Under the pieces are notes generated by a model. The model worked only from the letters and a program-made list of their open reading frames with translations. It searched no databases and was not told the DNA's origin. A stretch of 31,332 nucleotides of DNA from DATJPR01 sp035506295 (lineage in GTDB: Bacteria > Bacteroidota > Ignavibacteria > UBA10030 > UBA6906), in contig DATJPR010000175.1 in assembly GCA_035506295.1 (NCBI GenBank), positions 1-31,332 of the forward strand, written 5' to 3'. Position numbers and translations under genes: made by a program. The stretch's first letter is position 1; each line of letters begins with the position of its first letter. This document shows, one piece after another, positions 8,801 to 16,967 of this stretch.

Positions 8801-11210
8801 TCAGCATCGGCTTCATGGATCCGTCGATCACCGCGGGCGCCGTTTTGTAGGCGCGGATATTTTCTGCTCCCAACGGAGCCGGGGCTGTGAAAATGGCGAT
8901 GACATTGTCCGAAATCTGTCCAAAGGAGACGTTCTCGGAGGTGTCTCCCCCGGCGGTCATGAACAACATCCGCTTGTCCCATTCGCCAAGCGGTGTCGCC
9001 TCGTAGCCGGTGATCTTCGAGACCACGCTCAGCGCTTGCAGCGAATCCGTGACTGTCAGCCGGCCGATATTCATGGACGGGATGAACGGTGAGGCAGTGT
9101 CGAAACAGGCGTACCAGTTGTCACCCGAGGGAACCCCGAAGGCGGGAACGTAATCCGTCATCACGGTCGTCGCCATGTAATGGTGAGGATCCCAGGACGC
9201 ATCGCCCATGATGACGAGATTGGAGGGCGGCGGGCCGGGCCACTGCTGATAGGCGTATTGCAGAAACCGCTTGATGGCAGACGGGTTGATCAGGCCATAA
9301 TTGAATTCATCATAGACGTCGGTCACGTCCACGACCTGGGTGCGAATTCCCCGCGTGGCTTTGCGCTGGGCTGCGAGTTGCGTGGCGGCCGTGCGAAATA
9401 ATGGATGTGTCAGGACAATGTAGTCGGCCCCGGGGAGCGATCGCAGGTCGACGAATTGCTTCCGGACGATCGTGACAGGAAGGTGGGCTGTCAGTCGTGC
9501 GGTGACCAGATACGTGCGCGCGGCCGTAAGGGTGTCGCTGAAAATGATCGTGTGCGTTCCGCCGGAGCCATCAACGATCGAGTCCGGCGCAATCATCCGT
9601 CCATCCGTCAGGTCGAGCGCAAGGACGTCCGTCGTCGAGAACCCTGTCACCCGGAACCGAGACGATGGACTCCCCTCCCCCGACGACACCTGGAACTTGA
9701 GGCCATCGTTTGTCGCAACGAGGCTTCTCCGATACGCAATCTCAAACCAGTCGAGATAGAACTGGTTCACGGAAGACGCGGTGGGGATCGATTGCAGTTC
9801 GAGGGTATTCGATGCTCCAAGAAGCGAAGCCGGGACAGTGAACGTCGGCCACGCCCCTGTTCTCCCGTCGAACGACACCTGTCCGATCGAAACCCCGTTC
9901 AGCTTGAATGCCGCAATATGGTCCGGCGTTGTCGCATGAGTGGTCGTGCCGAAGAGCCGCGCGGAGATCGAGGCGGTCTTTACGACGGTGCTGTCGACGT
10001 TGTCGATTCCAAAACTGTGGTCGAAGACGGTACCGGGATAGTAGTACTCCCACACCCAACCTTCACCGGGGACATCAAAGGTGTTCGACACCTCTTCATC
10101 GCCGGCCCCCAAAAAGTAATCCGTATTCTGTTCCACATGAACGGTCGTACCCGCCGAGGTGATCGTGTGCTGGGGTGAAGGAGCGCCCGGGGAGTTCACA
10201 TAGCGCAATCCTGGTGTGCCACCCCACGTCAGCCACACATAACCCGTGTCGCTGAAAAAATCATCGACCGTCGAGTCGCCGTGATTACGCAACGCGTAGA
10301 AGCTGATGACGCTGTCTCCCTCGACGATGGCCGGAATTTGAACGCCGCGCTGGAAGAGCCGGGCCGAGGGAAGATCAGGAACCGCGCCGCTCGCGAGAAG
10401 AGTGGTGCGTGAAACGCGGTACCACCCATCCTGCACTATCCCCATTTTGACGTACGGCGCAAGAGGATCAAACCACGCTCGCGTAGAGTCCGTCGCTGTC
10501 CGAGCGAGCCGCGCGACGGTCTGGTCCCGCCATTGTTTCGCTTGATCGTAGTTCAGGAGAAGATCTTTGTAGGCGCTCTCAGCGAGGGGATCCTGGCCGG
10601 CCGGGGAATCAGCTTTCCCCAACGAGGCCGGCACATGCAGTCGCACGATGATCGTGGCGCGAACGATCCGGCGGAGCAGATGCGCGACAGGATTGTACTG
10701 CAGGGGCGCCAACCGGATCGGGACAAGACGTTGTTCACGAAAGGTGAAAGCCTTTCCCGTCGAAAGCACCGTCGAGGGAAGATATGCATTCTGAGAATAG
10801 ACCTGCGGGTCGGGCCGGTACCGTGCAAGGGCCTCGCGGTTGTCATCCAGTTGATATGACGGCGTGGGCGCAATCCATTGATCACTCAGAACTTCATAGA
10901 TGGGGTCTTTCAGCGCGAGATCGATCGTCGCCCCCGCGGGGACTCCAAGATTTGCCACGTCGAGGGGGAGTCCCGGAGCGCCCTCGGCACTCTCCATGCC
11001 GCCGGTGTTCTCATAGCAACGATATAATCGCCCACCGATGATCACCGAGCTGGAGGAAGAGGAGTGGGAAGTGTACGAGAGAGTCCAACCGTCCGACGTC
11101 GCAGCAACGAGCGTGAACGCCGAAGGATGCGCTGCAGGGGCAGTCCATGAGGCATGGCGGATCACGACGAGGCTCGCGATGATCAGGATGTTGCGCGCCA
11201 TCGGATTCAT
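5877..11210 (-). CDS. Giant PorU/gingipain-like C25 cysteine peptidase with a YPNPF C-terminal domain
   Basis: 1777 residues from ATG 11210 (AGGA 9 bases upstream), whose ATGA overlaps the stop of the WecG-like gene. A signal peptide (MARNILIIASLVV) is followed by a long N-terminal region that includes VKMGIVQDGWYRVS (about 254-267), as in PorU proteins. The C25 caspase-like domain spans about 592-920, with the catalytic His (about 819) in SFLGHSGG and Cys (about 850) in VSVSCNVGSF. A CARDB-like adhesion domain lies at about 951-1061. The final 99 residues begin at about 1679 with YNYPNPF and contain WDGRDQDG and NGVYFYQIE, which is the FlgD-Ig/type IX-like sorting domain. It is probably a secreted or surface enzyme. 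PorU removes sorting domains and attaches cargo to lipopolysaccharide; whether this protein is PorU itself or a cargo peptidase is unresolved. It is longer than typical PorU. Confidence 0.88.
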   Translation of the reverse strand: MNPMARNILIIASLVVIRHASWTAPAAHPSAFTLVAATSDGWTLSYTSHSSSSSSVIIGGRLYRCYENTGGMESAEGAPGLPLDVANLGVPAGATIDLALKDPIYEVLSDQWIAPTPSYQLDDNREALARYRPDPQVYSQNAYLPSTVLSTGKAFTFREQRLVPIRLAPLQYNPVAHLLRRIVRATIIVRLHVPASLGKADSPAGQDPLAESAYKDLLLNYDQAKQWRDQTVARLARTATDSTRAWFDPLAPYVKMGIVQDGWYRVSRTTLLASGAVPDLPSARLFQRGVQIPAIVEGDSVISFYALRNHGDSTVDDFFSDTGYVWLTWGGTPGLRYVNSPGAPSPQHTITSAGTTVHVEQNTDYFLGAGDEEVSNTFDVPGEGWVWEYYYPGTVFDHSFGIDNVDSTVVKTASISARLFGTTTHATTPDHIAAFKLNGVSIGQVSFDGRTGAWPTFTVPASLLGASNTLELQSIPTASSVNQFYLDWFEIAYRRSLVATNDGLKFQVSSGEGSPSSRFRVTGFSTTDVLALDLTDGRMIAPDSIVDGSGGTHTIIFSDTLTAARTYLVTARLTAHLPVTIVRKQFVDLRSLPGADYIVLTHPLFRTAATQLAAQRKATRGIRTQVVDVTDVYDEFNYGLINPSAIKRFLQYAYQQWPGPPPSNLVIMGDASWDPHHYMATTVMTDYVPAFGVPSGDNWYACFDTASPFIPSMNIGRLTVTDSLQALSVVSKITGYEATPLGEWDKRMLFMTAGGDTSENVSFGQISDNVIAIFTAPAPLGAENIRAYKTAPAVIDGSMKPMLMQIFNSGISLVSFLGHSGGRIWGLDAGSPYDLQNTGGELPFIVSVSCNVGSFATPTGMVLAEDYLLADHRGAIAMWASASLGYPSYGTLLFEDFLGAMTQGARALGAATTTSRILLWEQGGDNFITLAHEYLTPLLGDPLSQFAVPTKPDLALQSSDVVTIPAQPTTADSAVTTTVRVRNFGVVPPAPGLVAITDTYNGKTVPSVSNIPVGPVFFADSIVAAWHPGGAAGQHTLGISVALPDSLPEFSLANNVLAVDRYVYANSLQAIRPLDGQVIGAGPVKLVVASQAGISMSGSSYSFELDTVSTFDSPFHLASPGVTPKPVSGEWSTPSLPAGVTFYWRSRTVSSSSNGRWMNATFTTAGQSPQPPLVRWSQQRKDQFGSNTMTNAIATDSGITVAPGPATLIRCRSLGNLANADKDYYTNIQVGLDVISGYWWDIGNSYMAVEVSSFDGTYIFKSFDLASNPAQSDSMASFIASAPAGSYLGLVAMAYGRTNVDEALYSAVEGLGSVKIRQVQNGQAWALIARKGYPAETIEAYQADSVVIAKQLPTIYGRGGGMTISPMLPVPVRWQSFQWQPSFTPGLSTLRGWMIGVHKSGGVDTLKVFTADSSVVDLRNIHTYGTDYAGYRFGAVLSTNESAITPRLLSWSADFVPPAELALQSPVSGGDLVVPRGTPVEIPLNIYNIGYRKTDSTVLQVGVYDSQNRLLPLFSMQGGGIPVDSVRSSPVSVSTSGLPQHVSLELTVAPADSSGDLFAGNNSFLYGFTVTGAPVGTIDVFADGVNLMDGDYVATSPKILVRPRQQSTSASGPVEGILMVDGATVDGPRPVADGEVTFLPRMDEGNHLLKVLLIERTPYGLSDTLQRTLDVAVSDQTRLMQVYNYPNPFSSGTDFTFILAGGATPDGGRIRVYTVAGRKIRDIALQEGQVAIGFNKIGWDGRDQDGDTIANGVYFYQIEVSVAGKTTSVLGKLAKVR

Positions 11211-11965
11211 GCGGCCGATCCTGACTGACGGACACGCTGGAGAATGACTCTTCCGATGAAGAGGGGGTTCCCGATCAGGTACCGTTTCCAGAGGCGGCGC
11301 GGTTCCTGGAACATGCGGAACAGCCATTCCAGACCGGTCGATCGCATCCAGACAGGCGCGACGCGTTTCGCGCGGGCAGTGTAGTCAATGGTGGAGCCAC
11401 CAAAGAGAATCATGTTGACCTGGAGCCGGGCGAGGTTCTCGCGAACCCAGTGTTCCTGGAGCGGCATGCCGAAGCACACGAAGAGAACATTCGGGTGGGC
11501 TGCGTTCACACGCCCAATCACGCTATCGCTTTCTTCACCCTGCTTGTTGAAATAGCCATGCTGCTTCCCGACAATCTTGAGCCGCGGAAAGGCACGGAGC
11601 AAATTCTCCTCCGCCCTTTCCACGATCTGTTCTCTCCCTCCAAGGAGAAAAATGGAATACCCTCGTTCTTCGCACATCGCGCACAGATCCCAAATCCAAT
11701 AGGTCAGGACAATGCGCGGCGGCAACACTGTCCCGAGGATCCGCGCCCCGAGACGCACCCCTTCACCGTCGCAATACACGAGAGGCGCGTTGTTCACGAA
11801 CGCGCGGAAGAGGTGGTCCTTCTGGGCGATGTTGACCGCGTGAATGTTGACGTTCGCGAAATACGTCCGCCCCCCTCGGTCGATCACTGTGGCAATGCGG
11901 TCGTTGAGTCCTTTGCCATCAATGGCATCAACACGGACCCCCAGCACCTCGACGCAATCACTCAT
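11207..11965 (-). CDS. WecG/TagA/CpsF family glycosyltransferase (GT26)
   Basis: About 252 residues. The family transfers a sugar (ManNAc, ManNAcA or similar) to an undecaprenyl-linked acceptor at the inner membrane. Family marks are YFANVNIHAVNIAQ near the N-terminus, VYCDGEGVRLGARILG, FVCFGMPLQEHWVREN, and the C-terminal FGGSTIDYTARAKRVAP followed by GLEWLFRMFQEPRRLWKRY. ATG 11965 overlaps the GT9 stop by 8 bases; ATG 11980 is an alternative start, and neither has a clear ribosome site. The gene's own stop overlaps the peptidase ATG. It is a late member of the glycan cluster; the donor sugar cannot be read from sequence. Confidence 0.92.
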   Translation of the reverse strand: MSDCVEVLGVRVDAIDGKGLNDRIATVIDRGGRTYFANVNIHAVNIAQKDHLFRAFVNNAPLVYCDGEGVRLGARILGTVLPPRIVLTYWIWDLCAMCEERGYSIFLLGGREQIVERAEENLLRAFPRLKIVGKQHGYFNKQGEESDSVIGRVNAAHPNVLFVCFGMPLQEHWVRENLARLQVNMILFGGSTIDYTARAKRVAPVWMRSTGLEWLFRMFQEPRRLWKRYLIGNPLFIGRVILQRVRQSGSAA

Positions 11966-13142
11966 ACTTTCGGACGGCATTCTCGTGAACCGATCCCAAC
12001 ATCTTTCCGGCCGCCTCGATCACCTGGTCCACGGGGATCAGCGTCATGCATGACGAATCGGGGCGTATGCAACGGAGTTGATCGCACGGCGAGCACTCGA
12101 GTCGATGATAGATCCCCTGGAAAAGACTGGGGGGGCTCCAAACCGGCCGCGTCAGCGCAGGCTCTGCCGGCCCGAAAAGACCGATCGAGCGTACACCGAG
12201 ATACGTCGCGAGGTGCAGCGGCCCCGAATCGCAACCGACAAACAGGTCGCAACCGGCGACGACTCTCGCTGCCTCAAGGAGAGTCCGGGCCTCGACGATC
12301 TTCAGCCCCGGGACGCCCGAAACCATAGCCCTCAGAATCTCAAGCGCTTCAGAATCATTCGTCTGACCGAGTATCACCACGTTCCGCGAGGAAACTTCTG
12401 TAAGTCGCTTTGCCAGCTCCGCCCATCGCTCCATCGGCCACATTCTGTACTTCCATCCTGCAAACGGCTGGAGGACAACGGTGTTCGAACGGATGGTGCC
12501 CGTATCAGTTTTGTGGGGAAGCAAGTCAGACGGCGGTGAAGAAATACCCAGGGCTTCACAAATCTTCAGAGGCCGAAGAGCGAGCGGCTCGTGCGATTGG
12601 AGAACGCGCGACCGCTTTCCTATCCCCAACGCGGAGACGATGTTGGTTCGGCGGAAGGGTGTCTTCGAGCCCGAACATTCCAGAAATCCTGCGACAGCTT
12701 TTGCTCCGCTCAGAATCGCCACTGCGCCGTTCAGTCGTCCCGGACCCAAACTGCACGCAAGATCCCACCGTCCTCCGATCGCCTGACGCAGCGCCTGCAA
12801 CAACATCGAGAAGCCGGATTCAGCATGAACGCCGAGAATTGAAACCTGCGGGACTTGTAGACGAAGGAAATCGGCAAATGATTCTCTGACGATCCATGTG
12901 ATGGCTGCATCCGGGTAAGCGCCGCTTATCGCTCCAACGGCAGGAAGGGCCGTCAAGGCGTCGCCCAGATGTGTAAGTTCCACAAGAAGAATAGATCGGG
13001 GATTGCGCTCGTCTGAGCCGGACCCAGAGGCTAATCGTCGGCGAATCCTGAACAACCACTCCATGACGCGAAGTACCATGATGTCAATCCGTCCGCCGAT
13101 CCATTCATCCAACTTCTTCTCTATATAGCGATACTCACCCAT
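11958..13142 (-). CDS. Glycosyltransferase family 9 (heptosyltransferase-like)
   Basis: 394 residues. Two Rossmann-like halves are visible. The N-terminal half has ILLVELTHLGDALTALPAV (about 51-69); the C-terminal half has VVLQPFAGWKYRMWPMERW, ILGQTNDSEA and the conserved acceptor/donor loop FVGCDSGPLHLATYLGVRSI followed by LFGPAEP. This is the ADP-heptose:LPS heptosyltransferase superfamily, acting on lipid-linked or LPS-core sugars on the cytoplasmic face. A CxxC..C cluster near the C-terminus (CSPCDQLRCIRPDSSC) is common in this family. It starts 41 bases after the stop of the upstream GT4 gene. The exact sugar is not determinable. Confidence 0.92.
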   Translation of the reverse strand: MGEYRYIEKKLDEWIGGRIDIMVLRVMEWLFRIRRRLASGSGSDERNPRSILLVELTHLGDALTALPAVGAISGAYPDAAITWIVRESFADFLRLQVPQVSILGVHAESGFSMLLQALRQAIGGRWDLACSLGPGRLNGAVAILSGAKAVAGFLECSGSKTPFRRTNIVSALGIGKRSRVLQSHEPLALRPLKICEALGISSPPSDLLPHKTDTGTIRSNTVVLQPFAGWKYRMWPMERWAELAKRLTEVSSRNVVILGQTNDSEALEILRAMVSGVPGLKIVEARTLLEAARVVAGCDLFVGCDSGPLHLATYLGVRSIGLFGPAEPALTRPVWSPPSLFQGIYHRLECSPCDQLRCIRPDSSCMTLIPVDQVIEAAGKMLGSVHENAVRKYE

Positions 13143-13183
13143 ACTTTCAAGAAACGCTTGAAGAATAGGGGGAAGCTGCGGAG

Positions 13184-14329
13184 CTACCCGGGGCGACGCG
13201 GTGCTGCGGACAGGTTCCGATATACGCGTACGATCTTCTGGGCAGTGGTTCGGCTTTCGTGCCGTTTCGCCGTCAGCAAACCGAGGGAGATGTGCCGGGA
13301 ACGGAGATCCTCATTTTCGAGGGCCGACCTGATCCCTTCTGCAATACTCTCCGGCGCATGCGGATCGACAAAAACCACGGCGTCGCTATAGAGCTCATGA
13401 AACGGAGGGATGTCGGAGGCGACCACCACGCAACCGCTTGCGAGGGCCTCGAGAATCGGCAAGCCGAACCCTTCGTCCCTCGAGGGGTAGACAAAAGCAA
13501 GTGCCTTTCGATATAGCGCGGGAAGATCGACCTGCGCCACGTATCCCAGGAAGGATATATGGTCTGAAGAAGACCGATCGCCGATCTCCTTCCGGAGCGA
13601 TTCCAGGTTCCAGCCGCGTTTCCCCGCGATCACCAGTGCGAGATCGCCGACGGACCGGCTGCGAATGATGCGAAACGCCTTGAGAAGGTTGACAAGGTTT
13701 TTTCTGGGTTCAAGCGTGCCGACACACAAGAGGTAGGGGGATCGAATGCCCAAACGCAACAACACTGCGTCGTCCTTTCGATCCGGATCGTGAGGAACAA
13801 ATGAAGGATCGGGAAACCAATTGACAATCTCCGCCTTTGACGCGAACGTCGGCCGGAGTGCCACAAGTTTGTCCCGTGTCCATTGTGAAGGGACGAGGAT
13901 CGCGCCCGCGCGTTCAAGTGAGCGCATCAGGGCTTCATGTCGGGAAACAACGCCGGCAGCGAACCATTCCGGGTGTTCGATCGACAGGAGATCATGAAGG
14001 GTGACAAGGACGGCGTTGCGTGTGCGCGGAGAAAATGGGTCGCAGGAGTGGAAGATGTCGAAGTCTCCAAGAAGATGCTCGATGGCCGGGTTGCGCAATC
14101 GGTCCCAATACCACCTGCGCACAAATCCCGGAATGCGATGAGCATTCACCGAAACATTTTCTCGATGCAACGAACGCACGCAAGGCGTGTCCAGAGACCA
14201 TGACCAGCCGTGAAGTACATATTCATTCTCGACGTCATACGCCAGGAGAGCCGACAGAAGATTACGACCCGCCTGACCGATCCCCGCCGCTCGGCGCTGG
14301 ATCGAGCTGACATCGAAGACAATTCTCAT
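13184..14329 (-). CDS. GT4 family glycosyltransferase (first of two adjacent)
   Basis: 381 residues with the GT-B fold. The N-terminus (MRIVFDVSSIQRRAAGIGQAG) holds the glycine-rich acceptor loop. The C-terminal nucleotide-sugar domain has LCVGTLEPRKNLVNLLKAF (about 201-219) and the E-x7-E motif EGFGLPILE (286-294), followed by GCVVVASDIPPFHEL. The family is retaining and typically uses GDP-mannose or UDP sugars. The start ATG at 14329 forms a 4-bp ATGA overlap with the stop of the preceding GT4 gene, which implies translational coupling. The role is in glycan chain building; the linkage is unknown. Confidence 0.93.
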   Translation of the reverse strand: MRIVFDVSSIQRRAAGIGQAGRNLLSALLAYDVENEYVLHGWSWSLDTPCVRSLHRENVSVNAHRIPGFVRRWYWDRLRNPAIEHLLGDFDIFHSCDPFSPRTRNAVLVTLHDLLSIEHPEWFAAGVVSRHEALMRSLERAGAILVPSQWTRDKLVALRPTFASKAEIVNWFPDPSFVPHDPDRKDDAVLLRLGIRSPYLLCVGTLEPRKNLVNLLKAFRIIRSRSVGDLALVIAGKRGWNLESLRKEIGDRSSSDHISFLGYVAQVDLPALYRKALAFVYPSRDEGFGLPILEALASGCVVVASDIPPFHELYSDAVVFVDPHAPESIAEGIRSALENEDLRSRHISLGLLTAKRHESRTTAQKIVRVYRNLSAAPRRPG

Positions 14330-15462
14330 GACTGTTTGCCGGTAAGCTGTTCAAAGAGCAGCCGGTACAGCGGCATAACTGCCTCGAAGCTAAACGTCGA
14401 TCGCACTCTTTCAAGGCCTCGCCTCGTCAACTCCCGCCGCCGTTCAGCATCAGACTGGAGCGATCGAATCGTTTCTGCAAGTGCATGCTCATCGCCTTCC
14501 GGAAATACCTCGCCGCACCCGTCGACAACCAATGGAATTTCCCCCGAGCTCGAGCCGATAACCGGCACTCCGCACGCCATCGCTTCAATCAGGATCCTGC
14601 CGAATTGCTCCTTCCAGCGTTTTCCGGTCCTCGACGGCAACACCAGCACGTCGAGGGACCGCAATGCGTTCGGCATGGAACTGTGCGGCACGGGTCCATG
14701 CCAATGGACCCTGTCAGCAATGTGCAGCTCGTTCGCCGCGTTTCTCCACGTCCGTTCCCTCTCCCCTGCTCCGATCATTGTTAGGCTGCAATGTGGAGGA
14801 AGCTTTGACAGAGCGCGAAGCAGGAGATCGCCCCCCTTCAGATCTGTCAGTCGTCCGGCATAACCGATCATAAATGGTGAACCGGCTTCGGGACGAGGAG
14901 AATCCGTAGGAGTAAAAAGAGAACAATCCACCGCTGGAGGAATTTCCGTGACCCGGTCAAATCCATGCATACGATAGATTTCTTTGGAAGCAGAGGTATG
15001 AGCAATGATCGAGTCAACGGACTGAAGTACCGAACGCTCGATCATCCGGTGAACGAACGCCAGCTTGTACGGATAGCCCTCACTTTGACAGTCGATGTTC
15101 CGCCAAGACACAAGGACCAGCTTGAACTTTCGACTCAATAGTCTCTGAATCCGCGCTACTTGAAAGGCGAGAAGATTTTCCGGCTCTGCATTGCAGAGAA
15201 CGATGTCCGGGTCGCAACTGCGCACAACCTGCGAGAGATGAAGGTAGAGAACTCTTTGGTGTTTTCCTCGGAAGAGCGCTTTCAATGATGTGGCACTGCA
15301 GCCGTCTGTTGATTGCTCAAATTTCGTGACCATCCCCATCTCCATCCACGACACCGGGGCTATCACCGTTGTCTGCGAAATCCCCTCCCGGTGCAGGGCC
15401 GCGTACAGACCGCGGTCAAAAGCACGAGCGGCATTATGATCGATGACCAGCAGACGCGTCAT
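14326..15462 (-). CDS. GT4 family glycosyltransferase (second of two adjacent)
   Basis: 378 residues, GT-B fold. The donor domain begins at MIGYAGRLTDLKGGDLLLRA, and the E-x7-E motif reads EQFGRILIE, followed by ACGVPVIGSSSGEIPLVVDG. The N-terminal domain (MTRLLVIDHNAARAFDRGLY) is divergent. It overlaps the flippase gene upstream and the next GT4 gene downstream by 4 bases each, so the three are almost certainly read as one message. Donor and acceptor are not identifiable from sequence. Confidence 0.92.
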   Translation of the reverse strand: MTRLLVIDHNAARAFDRGLYAALHREGISQTTVIAPVSWMEMGMVTKFEQSTDGCSATSLKALFRGKHQRVLYLHLSQVVRSCDPDIVLCNAEPENLLAFQVARIQRLLSRKFKLVLVSWRNIDCQSEGYPYKLAFVHRMIERSVLQSVDSIIAHTSASKEIYRMHGFDRVTEIPPAVDCSLFTPTDSPRPEAGSPFMIGYAGRLTDLKGGDLLLRALSKLPPHCSLTMIGAGERERTWRNAANELHIADRVHWHGPVPHSSMPNALRSLDVLVLPSRTGKRWKEQFGRILIEAMACGVPVIGSSSGEIPLVVDGCGEVFPEGDEHALAETIRSLQSDAERRRELTRRGLERVRSTFSFEAVMPLYRLLFEQLTGKQS

Positions 15463-16967
15463 GGTCTTTCACTTCGCGCGAACGCCCGGAGCGCCGAACC
15501 GAGCCGCGGGTGCACCTCCGCGGCAGTTTCGACATCGAATTCCTTGAGCGGTTTGAGTAGTGCCCAGGTCCCGATAGTTACACCCGAGAAAACTATTACG
15601 TGAATTCCCAGCATGAGAAAGTCCCCGGCATCTGGAAGAAGGCTAAGGATGGCGCCTCCGATCACACCACCGCCCAGAAGACGGAGATAAGGTTCCGGCT
15701 GCAGTTGAACGCCGAGATTCTTCCTGACGAAGTAGAACGTGGAACAGGTCACCGCCAGGTACGCGACCGACGTCGCCAATACCGCCCCAGCCGCCCCGAT
15801 CGTCGGTATGAGCAGGATGTCACCGACGAGATTAAGCAGCGCTGCGATGACACCGACAGAGCTTACCAGCCCGACTTTCCCCTGCGCGAGAAGCGCTTCG
15901 GTATTCTCTCCTCCTCCAAACAAACGGGCGACGATTCTCACTCCGGCAAACGCACGAACGACAAACCACGCACCGACGAACCGATCGGTATAGAGCACCT
16001 TGAGGACCGACCCCGCATCAACGATCAGAAAAACCATCAGCGGGAGGGTCAACGCTGAGGTGATGCGGACAAGGGCATGATAGAACCGACGCATGCGATC
16101 GTTGTTATTCCCCTCTTGACGTGCAAGTTCGGAAAACAGCGCGAGATTGACACCCCCCATGCCCGTCGTCAACAGCAGGCCGGCCGCCTGCACAAGGCCT
16201 GCCCCTGCTTCATACAATCCTATCTGATCCTTGTCCGGGCCCAGGAGCCCAAGGAGAACGACATCCCCGTATCTCCCGAGAATGAAATCGACGAGAACAT
16301 TGATCCAGAAGATGCCTCCAAACGCCAGGATTGGCCTCAGCGCAACGTGCTGTATCGGCCCTGCAAGCGAAGGGCGGAGAAACACCAAGAGAGCAACCGT
16401 CTGGAGAACAGAGGTGCAGGTCAATGCAATAATGAACATGTCGAAGGTCGCCCCCAAGGCCGCCAGGATACCGACGACGACAATGTCTGCTATTCGTGTA
16501 CCAATCGTGATTGATGAGGGAATGCGCGTCTGGAGCTGCGCAACCATGCTTATGCCAAGCAACGGGATCACGGAGCGCAGGATGGAGAAGACTGCAAATG
16601 CCACGAGCGTCGAGGTGGGGCTTCCGAACTTCGCGGCGGCATTCAAGAGGAACGAAACGCCCGCCGCGGCGACCACCGCGAGGACCACCCGTGCGAGCGC
16701 GAGATTTCTCACTAGAAACCGGATCGCCGGACTGGACTTTTCGGCAAGGAGTCCCGGGATGAAGCGGTTTAATGCAACTTCCGCGCCCATCGAACTGAAG
16801 GCGATCACCATCTGCATGCCGCTCACTACGAGCGCATACAACCCATACTCCCGGATGCTCAGTGCATGGGCGACAAGAATCCCTACGACGTACGTTCCAC
16901 CTGCGTCGGCAATCCTACCGGCATAGTTCCAACCCAGCGAGGAGGCAATTTCACGGGGAGACTTCAT
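15459..16967 (-). CDS. Wzx-like polysaccharide flippase (MOP superfamily)
   Basis: 502 residues, almost entirely hydrophobic with about 12-14 membrane spans separated by short charged loops. It opens with SSLGWNYAGRIADAGGTYVVG and has the usual family features: MGAEVALNRFIPGLL in an early loop and NLVGDILLIPTIGAAGAVLAT in the second half. Such proteins flip undecaprenyl-linked oligosaccharides across the inner membrane. Its place inside a set of glycosyltransferase genes, with 4-bp overlaps on both sides, supports this. No Wzy polymerase, Wzz regulator, ligase or initiating phosphoglycosyl transferase is in the window, so the pathway is incomplete here. Confidence 0.92.
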   Translation of the reverse strand: MKSPREIASSLGWNYAGRIADAGGTYVVGILVAHALSIREYGLYALVVSGMQMVIAFSSMGAEVALNRFIPGLLAEKSSPAIRFLVRNLALARVVLAVVAAAGVSFLLNAAAKFGSPTSTLVAFAVFSILRSVIPLLGISMVAQLQTRIPSSITIGTRIADIVVVGILAALGATFDMFIIALTCTSVLQTVALLVFLRPSLAGPIQHVALRPILAFGGIFWINVLVDFILGRYGDVVLLGLLGPDKDQIGLYEAGAGLVQAAGLLLTTGMGGVNLALFSELARQEGNNNDRMRRFYHALVRITSALTLPLMVFLIVDAGSVLKVLYTDRFVGAWFVVRAFAGVRIVARLFGGGENTEALLAQGKVGLVSSVGVIAALLNLVGDILLIPTIGAAGAVLATSVAYLAVTCSTFYFVRKNLGVQLQPEPYLRLLGGGVIGGAILSLLPDAGDFLMLGIHVIVFSGVTIGTWALLKPLKEFDVETAAEVHPRLGSALRAFARSERP

